In this document: positions 58,636 through 64,000 of the stretch, in pieces
Numbering within the stretch: position 1 is the stretch's first letter
Layout of the letters: each line of letters opens with the position of its first letter
Position numbers and translations under genes: made by a program
NCBI RefSeq assembly: GCF_937960835.1
Contig: NZ_CALGPC010000011.1
Coordinates: 124,001 to 188,000 of the forward strand
DNA: 64,000 nt
Source of the DNA: an uncultured Ferrovibrio sp.
GTDB taxonomy: Bacteria > Pseudomonadota > Alphaproteobacteria > Ferrovibrionales > Ferrovibrionaceae
Direction: 5' to 3'
Notes under the pieces: generated by a model
The model's input: only the letters and a program-made list of their open reading frames with translations
Database searches by the model: none
What the model was told of the DNA's origin: nothing

Positions 58636-60093
58636 TCAGCCGACAGAGCCTTCCAGGCTGACGCCAAGCAGCTTCTGGGCTTCCACCGCGAATTCCATCG
58701 GCAGCTTCTGCAGCACTTCCTTGCAGAAGCCGTTGACGATGGTGGAGACGGCATCCTCTTCCGACAGACCTCGCTGACGGCAGTAGAACAGCTGCTCGTC
58801 AGAGATCCGCGAGGTGGTCGCCTCGTGCTCCACCTTGGCGCTGCGGTTCTTCACTTCGATATACGGCACGGTATGGCCGCCGCAGCGGTCGCCGATCAGC
58901 AGGCTGTCGCATTGCGAATAGTTGCGCGCACCCTGCGCATTCGGCATCACCCGCACCAGGCCGCGATAGGTGTTCTGTGCCCTGCCCGCCGAGATGCCCT
59001 TCGAGATGATCGTCGACTTGGTATTCTTGCCCAAATGAATCATCTTGGTGCCGGTGTCGGCTTGCTGGGCATTATTGGCAACCGCGACGGAATAGAACTC
59101 GCCGACACTGTCGTCGCCCTGCAGGATCACGCTGGGATATTTCCACGTAATCGCCGAGCCGGTTTCGACCTGAGTCCAGGAAATCTTCGACCGTGCGCCG
59201 CGGCAGGCGCCGCGCTTGGTGACGAAATTGTAGATGCCGCCGCGGCCTTCCTTGTCGCCCGGATACCAGTTCTGCACCGTGGCGTAGCGGATTTCGGCAT
59301 CTTCCATGGCCACCAGCTCGACCACAGCCGCATGCAGCTGATTGTCGTCGCGCATCGGCGCGGTGCAGCCTTCAAGGTAGGAAACATAGGCGCCCTTATC
59401 GACGACGATCAGGGTACGCTCGAACTGGCCGGTCTTGGCCTCGTTGATGCGGAAATAGGTCGACAGTTCCATCGGGCAGCGCACGCCCGGCGGCACATAG
59501 ACGAAGGAGCCGTCGGAGAACACCGCCGAATTGAGCGTGGCATAGAAATTGTCGGTGATCGGCACGACCGAGCCAAGATACTTCTGCACCAGCTCCGGAT
59601 GCTCGCGGACCGCTTCCGACATCGAGCAGAAGATGATGCCCAGTTCCTTCAGCTTGTCCTTGAAGGTGGTGGCGACTGACACGCTGTCGAACACGGCATC
59701 CACGGCGACCCCGGCGAGGATTTCGCGCTCCTTCAGCGGAATGCCGAGCTTCTCGTAGGTTGCCAGCAATTCGGGATCGACCTCGTCGATGCTCTTCAGC
59801 GTCTTCTTCTTTGGCGCGGCGTAGTAATGGATGTCCTGGAAGTCGATCTTGGGATAGCTGACCTTGGCCCAGGCCGGTTCGCCCTTATCCGCCATCTTCA
59901 GCCAGGCGCGATAAGCCTTCAGCCGCCATTGCAGCATCCATTCCGGCTCCTGCTTCCTGGCCGAAATGAAGCGGATCGTATCCTCGCTCAGCCCCTTGGG
60001 CAGCTTCTCGGATTCGATGTCGGTGACGAAGCCGTATTTGTATTCACCGCCGAGATTGCGGACGGTTTCGATGGTTTCGAGATTGGCAGGCAT
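58636..60093 (-). CDS. sufB: Fe-S cluster assembly scaffold SufB
   Basis: This 485-residue scaffold accepts sulfur and builds the cluster. Key blocks are ISARKQEPEWMLQWRLKAYR, YVPPGVRCPMELSTYFRINE, ATVQNWYPGDKEGRGGIYNF and the Cys segment YSQCDSLLIGDRCGGHTVPY, followed by HEATTSRISDEQLFYCRQRG. It is the first structural gene, 20 bp after the Rrf2 regulator. Confidence 0.97.
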   Translation of the reverse strand: MPANLETIETVRNLGGEYKYGFVTDIESEKLPKGLSEDTIRFISARKQEPEWMLQWRLKAYRAWLKMADKGEPAWAKVSYPKIDFQDIHYYAAPKKKTLKSIDEVDPELLATYEKLGIPLKEREILAGVAVDAVFDSVSVATTFKDKLKELGIIFCSMSEAVREHPELVQKYLGSVVPITDNFYATLNSAVFSDGSFVYVPPGVRCPMELSTYFRINEAKTGQFERTLIVVDKGAYVSYLEGCTAPMRDDNQLHAAVVELVAMEDAEIRYATVQNWYPGDKEGRGGIYNFVTKRGACRGARSKISWTQVETGSAITWKYPSVILQGDDSVGEFYSVAVANNAQQADTGTKMIHLGKNTKSTIISKGISAGRAQNTYRGLVRVMPNAQGARNYSQCDSLLIGDRCGGHTVPYIEVKNRSAKVEHEATTSRISDEQLFYCRQRGLSEEDAVSTIVNGFCKEVLQKLPMEFAVEAQKLLGVSLEGSVG

Positions 60094-60113
60094 GGGGCGA
60101 ACCTGTCCTTTAC

Positions 60114-60569
60114 TCAGGCGTTGGATACAGCCGCATTGGGACGCGGCGGATAGGGGCCGAAGAAGTCATAAGGCGTTGCAAGTTCGGCCAGCGTGACGCC
60201 CTCCAGCGCGGTGCGGATCGCGGTATTGACGCGATTGATCCCGCGCCGGGAGACGCAGAGGTTTTCACGGTCGCAGGCACTTGGCCCGCTGGAGCATTGC
60301 GTCAGGGCGATCGGGCCGTCCAAGGCGGTGACGATATCGGCCACCGAAACCTCAGCGGGCGGGCTGGCCAGGCGATAGCCGCCATGGGCGCCGCGCTGGG
60401 AGGCCAAGAGGCCCGCCTTGCTCAGCTTCGCCATGATCTTGGCCACGGTCGGACCGGGCAGGCCCGTCGCTGCGGCAGCATCCGTGGCGTTATGCACGCC
60501 CTGGGGCTCGGAGGCGATGTGGGCCATCACCATGACGCCGTAATCGGCCAGTCGGCTCAGACGCAACAT
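60114..60569 (-). CDS. Rrf2-family SUF operon regulator
   Basis: From ATG 60569 this 151-residue regulator has a winged HTH (MLRLSRLADYGVMVMAHIAS, GLPGPTVAKIMAKLSKAGLL, QRGAHGGYRLA) and three cysteines C92, C99 and C105 that can hold a [2Fe-2S] cluster as in IscR. Its DYGVM start matches the SUF-specific Rrf2 subgroup found ahead of sufB. It likely represses or tunes the operon by sensing Fe-S status. Three matching boxes lie upstream, suggesting autoregulation. Confidence 0.92.
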   Translation of the reverse strand: MLRLSRLADYGVMVMAHIASEPQGVHNATDAAAATGLPGPTVAKIMAKLSKAGLLASQRGAHGGYRLASPPAEVSVADIVTALDGPIALTQCSSGPSACDRENLCVSRRGINRVNTAIRTALEGVTLAELATPYDFFGPYPPRPNAAVSNA

Positions 60570-60598
60570 CTTGCAAATCCTTCGCAATTTCAAATTCC

Positions 60599-60698
60599 GA
60601 CCGGATCGGTCAGGATTGGCGCGCAAATAAGACCAAATCGGTCTGGTTTGCAAGATGATTTCCCGATAGACAAAGTCAAGCAGGCGGATCGGTCTGGG
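60599..60698 (-). promoter_or_regulatory. Three repeated boxes upstream of the suf operon
   Basis: The word ATCGGTC(A/T)GG occurs three times (about 60606, 60638 and 60689). The first copy sits in the perfect palindrome GACCG-GAT-CGGTC (60599-60611), the second in GACCAAATCGGTC (60631-60643) and the third in GCGGATCGGTC ending at 60694. The two proximal copies flank the likely promoter. They are good candidates for Rrf2 operators; no RirA or Irr consensus is obvious. Confidence 0.6.
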
Positions 60699-60776
60699 AT
60701 TTCAGAGGAACCCGACATTTTTCATATTAGCGTTCCTGAATTTTCAGAGTTGCCGTAACCACTTTTGGCCCAGTTT

Positions 60777-60956
60777 TCAGCCCGAAATCGACCGCAGCCC
60801 GTGCATTCGGCTTTCGATTTCCGCTCTCCAGGCCTCATTTTGCGGTCCAGAGGTGTGATTATTCGCGTGTCGCAGGACACGAGCCATACGCCAGATCGCC
60901 TGCCCAGATGTTGAGGCGGCAATCAGACGGTCGAGAAATCCGGCTAAATCACCCTC
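60777..60956 (-). pseudogene. 3' remnant of a gene cut by the IS element
   Basis: On the minus strand an open frame runs from the IS boundary at 60956 to a stop at 60777, about 59 codons with no start. The sequence (EGDLAGFLDRLIAASTSGQA, then IWRMARVLRHANNHTSG) has normal protein-like composition. The IS end supplies the interruption. I do not recognise the family, and the other half is not visible beyond the IS. Confidence 0.4.
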
Positions 60957-61043
60957 TGTCCGGCGTCAGCACTGATGGGACCAAATCGGCTTAACTGAGA
61001 ACGGAGGATTTCTGGTTCATCGTAGCCTTTCAAAGGAGCGAAG

Positions 61044-61418
61044 ATGAGACAGAAATCCGGAACCGGGAAAGCGCCGGCAGAGCAGGTCATCAAAGACATC
61101 CGCCGCGCAACCCGCAAGCAATATTCGGCCGAGGAGAAGATCCGCATCGTACTGGAGGGCTTGCGCGGCGAAGAGTCGATCGCGGCGCTGTGCCGGCGCG
61201 AGGGGATCGCGGAGAGCCTTTATTACACCTGGTCGAAGGAATTCCTGGAAGCCGGCAAGAAGCGGCTTGCCGGGGATACGGCGCGCGCCGCCACCAGCGA
61301 CGAGGTGAAGGTTCTGCGCAAGGAGGCGCGCGATCTCAAGGAGGTCGTCGCCGAGCAGGCGCTGGAACTGCGGATTCTTAAAAAAAGCATGATTGCGGAT
61401 GGGGGCGACGACGAATGA
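61044..61418 (+). CDS. IS3-family transposase OrfA
   Basis: This 124-residue protein has an HTH_Tnp_1 domain (RKQYSAEEKIRIVLEGLRGE, ALCRREGIAESLYYTWSKEF) and a C-terminal leucine-zipper-like coiled coil (KVLRKEARDLKEVVAEQALE). It overlaps orfB by 4 bp (ATGA), in the -1 frame. An A7 run at 61380-61386 could promote frameshifting to an OrfAB fusion. AGGAG precedes the start. Confidence 0.93.
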   Translation: MRQKSGTGKAPAEQVIKDIRRATRKQYSAEEKIRIVLEGLRGEESIAALCRREGIAESLYYTWSKEFLEAGKKRLAGDTARAATSDEVKVLRKEARDLKEVVAEQALELRILKKSMIADGGDDE

Positions 61419-62395
61419 GATACCCCGCATCCGAGAAGCTGGAGATCATTCGGCTCGTCGAGCAGTCGCATCTGTCGGCGCGGCGCACGCTGCAAAAACT
61501 CGGTATTCCGCGCTCGACCTTCAATCGCTGGTATGACCGTTTCCTGGCCGGCGGTGTCGATGCGCTGGAGGATCGCAGGCCCCGGCCGAACCGGGTCTGG
61601 AACCGCATCCCCGAGGAGAAACGCGATCAGATCATTGAGCTGGCGTTGAACGAGCCGGAGCTGTCGCCACGGGAACTGGCGGTCACCTTCACCGACACGA
61701 GGGGCTACTTCGTCTCGGAATCCTCAGTCTATCGCCTGCTCAAGGCCCACGGCCTGATCACCAGCCCCGCCTTCATCGTCATCAAGGCCGCCGATGAGTT
61801 CCACGACAAGACGACGGCGCCCAACCAGCTCTGGCAGACCGACTTTACCTACTTGAAGGTGATCGGCTGGGGGTGGTTCTACCTGTCGACCGTGCTCGAC
61901 GACTTCTCTCGCTACATTATCGCCTGGAAGCTGTGCACCACGATGAAGGCCGAGGACGTCACCGACACGCTGACCATCGCGCTGCAGGCTTCTGGCTGCG
62001 ACAGCGCCAAGGTGGTGCAGCGGCCGCGGCTGTTGTCCGACAACGGCCCCTCTTACGTCTCTTCCGATCTGGCCGCATGGCTATCCGACAAGGGCATGGA
62101 ACATACGCGCGGGGCGCCCTGCCATCCTCAGACCCAAGGCAAGATCGAGCGATGGCACCAGACGTTGAAGAACCGCATCCTGCTCGAAAACTACTTCCTG
62201 CCGGGTGATCTCGAGCAGCAGGTCGCGGCGTTCGTCGATCACTACAACCACCGCCGCTACCACGAGAGCCTCGACAATCTCACCCCTGCCGACGTCTACT
62301 TCGGGCGCGGCGATATCATCACGCTGGAAAGGGAAAGGATCAAAAGCGAAACCATCAAACAGCGCCGCTTGCTTCATCGAGATGCAGCGGCCTAA
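61415..62395 (+). CDS. IS3-family transposase OrfB (DDE)
   Basis: This 326-residue integrase-like catalytic subunit has an N-terminal HTH (LGIPRSTFNRWYDRFLAGGV) and an rve domain with the DDE residues in LWQTDFTYLKVIG, LLSDNGPSYVSSD and GKIERWHQTLKNRI. The typical YNHRRYHESLDNLTPADVYFG tail follows. Frame and length look intact, so the element may still be active. Confidence 0.95.
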   Translation: MRYPASEKLEIIRLVEQSHLSARRTLQKLGIPRSTFNRWYDRFLAGGVDALEDRRPRPNRVWNRIPEEKRDQIIELALNEPELSPRELAVTFTDTRGYFVSESSVYRLLKAHGLITSPAFIVIKAADEFHDKTTAPNQLWQTDFTYLKVIGWGWFYLSTVLDDFSRYIIAWKLCTTMKAEDVTDTLTIALQASGCDSAKVVQRPRLLSDNGPSYVSSDLAAWLSDKGMEHTRGAPCHPQTQGKIERWHQTLKNRILLENYFLPGDLEQQVAAFVDHYNHRRYHESLDNLTPADVYFGRGDIITLERERIKSETIKQRRLLHRDAAA

Positions 62396-62511
62396 TGTGA
62401 CAAACCTGATGGACAAGAGCCTCCGTTAGCTCACGCCGCCTGTTGTCCCAAAAACCCTGACGACGGACACGCCGCCCTCCGGTCAATGCTGAACTTGGGA
62501 TTCCCGATCTA

Positions 62512-63063
62512 GTGTTGCCCGCTCTCGGAGTATTCGGCATATCGGGTGTCGGCAAAACGACGCTCATTCGGCAGTATCTCAGTATACGCCCAAATATACT
62601 ATCCATCAGCGCAGGCCGTATCCTGCAAGACCGAAGTGGACGATCTGGGGAAGACCTCAGACGTGGCGCAGCAAATAGCGTTCAGGATACCCAGGCGGGC
62701 TTGATTGAAGGTTTTGCTGAGTTTCGGGCAGCAAATCAGGGATATGGCGTCATATTCGATGGTCACACTGTGATCGATTCCGACAGTGGCATAGTCGACG
62801 TTCCCCTAGATATCATTATCGGCCTTAACCTAAGTGCATTCGTGTACATTCGTGATGCTTCAGAGAGCATCGCCCGCCGCCGCGCAGCGGATACTGCCAG
62901 GCAGCGACCGGAGAGGACATCAGAGATACTCGCCTTGCACCAAGACCGAGCTCAGGCGTTAGCTAGAGACTACGCTGCTAAAGCCAATTCCTCCTTCGAG
63001 GTGATACAGGCTGGCGACATCGCGCGATTCCAAGCAGTGGCCGATAAACTGTTTGGAGTCTAA
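62512..63063 (+). CDS. P-loop kinase-like protein
   Basis: This 183-residue protein starts with GTG at 62512, without a clear ribosome-binding site. Walker A is GVFGISGVGKTTLIRQYL; an acidic pair lies in YGVIFDGHTVIDSD and an Arg-rich lid segment in SIARRRAADTARQRPERTSE, like adenylate-kinase-type nucleoside or shikimate kinases. I cannot name the substrate. The DNA is visibly less GC-rich than the core, and the gene starts 43 bp from the IS end, so recent acquisition is likely. Confidence 0.65.
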   Translation: MLPALGVFGISGVGKTTLIRQYLSIRPNILSISAGRILQDRSGRSGEDLRRGAANSVQDTQAGLIEGFAEFRAANQGYGVIFDGHTVIDSDSGIVDVPLDIIIGLNLSAFVYIRDASESIARRRAADTARQRPERTSEILALHQDRAQALARDYAAKANSSFEVIQAGDIARFQAVADKLFGV

Positions 63064-63095
63064 GCCGGAGCAAATTTCGCTCTGGGTCAAGCAGC

Positions 63096-64000
63096 CTAGG
63101 TGGCCATTTGCATAAGGCACCTATCCCAATGAGGTTCGCCACCGAAGCGTTCAACAAGACTCTCGATTAGGACCCGCACCTTGCCCGGAACATGGCTTCC
63201 AGGCGGTCGAACCACAAATATTCCGTAATCCTCGGTCGAGTAGTCTAGAAGCAGTGGCTCCAGCGCGCCACTCTCAAACTGATCATTGAGCAGGAATGTC
63301 GGGACGTCGGCGATACCTAAGCCAGCCACAGCCCATTCAACGATTGTCTCGCCGCTATCAGCCCGCAGCCGCCCGGACGGTCGAACCGAGACCCAGCGCC
63401 CTCCGGAGCGAAATTTCCAATCGGTGCCATTCCGACCCGAATATATGAGGCAGTCGTGGTTTGTAAGGTCGGTTGGAGTACTCGGCCGTCCTCTTTGGGC
63501 AAGGTAACCGGGGCTGGCAACCAGTGCCGACCTTACCGGTGCTATCCTGCGGGCAACAAGGCTGGAATCCTGGAGCGAACCAATCCGGATAGCGGCGTCG
63601 AACCCCTCGCTGATCAGGTCAACGCTTCGGTCACTGAAGGAAACATCAATTTCGAGCTTCGGGTGGCGTTTTGCCATGTCGGCAAGAACGGGCGTGACGT
63701 GACGAACCCCAAATGACTGCGGCGCGGAAATTCGCAGACGACCAACCACTTCGGCGCCGTGCTGAGCGACAACCTCACGCGCCATATCGAACTCGGCGAG
63801 AATCCGCTCGCACCGCGCCTTAAACTCAAACCCCGCTTCAGTCGGGCTCATTCCGTTCGTTGTCCGACTAAGTAGCCGGGCACCGAGTTCGGCCTCGATC
63901 TTTGAAATTCGGCGACTGACAACCGATTTCGAGATGCCAAGGCGCTTCGCCGCGAGGTTGAAACCTCCCGATTCTAGCACGTCAACAAAGCAACGCATGT
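63096..64000 (-). CDS. LysR-type transcriptional regulator, 5' end cut by window
   Basis: At least 300 residues are visible. The HTH is CFVDVLESGGFNLAAKRLGI then SKSVVSRRISKIEAELGARL, typical LTTR, and the C-terminal effector domain follows (GRLRISAPQSFGVRHVTPVL, SGETIVEWAVAGLGIADVPT). The usual MDRxEAM start would lie just past 64000, so the first few residues are missing. It belongs to the CrgA/DmlR-like LysR subgroup. It converges with the P-loop gene; the target is unknown. Confidence 0.9.
   Translation of the reverse strand, partial: MRCFVDVLESGGFNLAAKRLGISKSVVSRRISKIEAELGARLLSRTTNGMSPTEAGFEFKARCERILAEFDMAREVVAQHGAEVVGRLRISAPQSFGVRHVTPVLADMAKRHPKLEIDVSFSDRSVDLISEGFDAAIRIGSLQDSSLVARRIAPVRSALVASPGYLAQRGRPSTPTDLTNHDCLIYSGRNGTDWKFRSGGRWVSVRPSGRLRADSGETIVEWAVAGLGIADVPTFLLNDQFESGALEPLLLDYSTEDYGIFVVRPPGSHVPGKVRVLIESLVERFGGEPHWDRCLMQMAT

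Larger units (their letters stand above)
60957..62469 (+). mobile_element. IS3-family insertion sequence
   Basis: About 1513 bp bounded by imperfect terminal inverted repeats: TGTCCGGCGTCAG at 60957 and the complement CTGACGACGGACA ending at 62469 (one mismatch in 13, with more matches inward such as TGGGAC). It holds two overlapping frames typical of IS3: orfA (HTH) and orfB (DDE integrase). No direct target duplication is visible (CTC on the left, CGC on the right), which suggests rearrangement after insertion. Confidence 0.8.

Noticed and set aside
1..64000. tRNA, rRNA and CRISPR arrays
   Set aside because: I looked for T-loop motifs, rRNA-like stretches and regular spaced repeats on both strands and saw none that hold up.

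Overview
The window is GC-rich, densely packed chromosomal DNA from an alphaproteobacterium, most likely Rhodospirillales-like; I cannot name the genus. The evidence is a GlnK/GlnZ-type PII protein, a Rrf2-SufBCDS-DUF59-SufA operon, a NahK/ErcS'-type SSS-hybrid kinase, an EcfG-like promoter and a MatB close to purple-bacterial enzymes. I found no rRNA, tRNA or CRISPR array.

Layout. 1-6.6 kb (minus): the end of a DUF1028 gene, gamma-glutamyltransferase, and the flagellar hook genes flgE-flgK-flgL. 7-8.7 kb: an OmpR/EnvZ-type two-component operon flanked by a shared 12-bp repeat. 9-14.4 kb: stress and small-metabolism genes (YihY/BrkB, DUF892, a NIPSNAP/TetR divergent pair with a clear operator, alpha/beta hydrolase, DUF2188, GNAT). 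14.7-21.6 kb: malonyl-CoA synthetase, MtgA, a 1274-residue transporter-like hybrid kinase and a convergent LuxR-type regulator. 21.7-30.9 kb: bioB, an MFS exporter, a Pmp3 peptide, malate dehydrogenase, an SDR, several small envelope proteins and a two-subunit CoA transferase.

31-48.6 kb is rich in readable regulation. leuA has a Leu-rich leader peptide inside a hairpin. ubiTUV (oxygen-independent ubiquinone synthesis) has a perfect FNR box. glnK is monocistronic with a terminator. A zinc ABC operon starts with an unlisted 46-residue membrane peptide behind a Zur-like palindrome. After a class A PBP, a secreted hydrolase, a Bcr/CflA exporter and a YgjP-type peptidase comes ugpBAEC behind a triple Pho box.

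48.7-54.5 kb is a surface-sugar cassette (nucleotide-sugar SDR, DegT aminotransferase, SMR-type carrier, polyprenyl GT2, methyltransferase, GT-C-like membrane protein). 54.5-60.6 kb is the suf operon with its Rrf2 regulator and three repeated operator boxes. The right end is accessory: an IS3-family element (about 60957-62469) cuts a gene remnant and has no visible target duplication. Beyond it lie a lower-GC P-loop kinase-like gene and a truncated LysR gene.

Together the genes suggest a motile, metabolically flexible bacterium able to respire with quinones at low oxygen, with separate controls for zinc, phosphate, iron/Fe-S and leucine visible in the DNA. I see no clearly new multigene defence or biosynthetic system. 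The strongest candidates for something undescribed are the surface-sugar cassette, the znu-leading micro-protein and the leuA leader.
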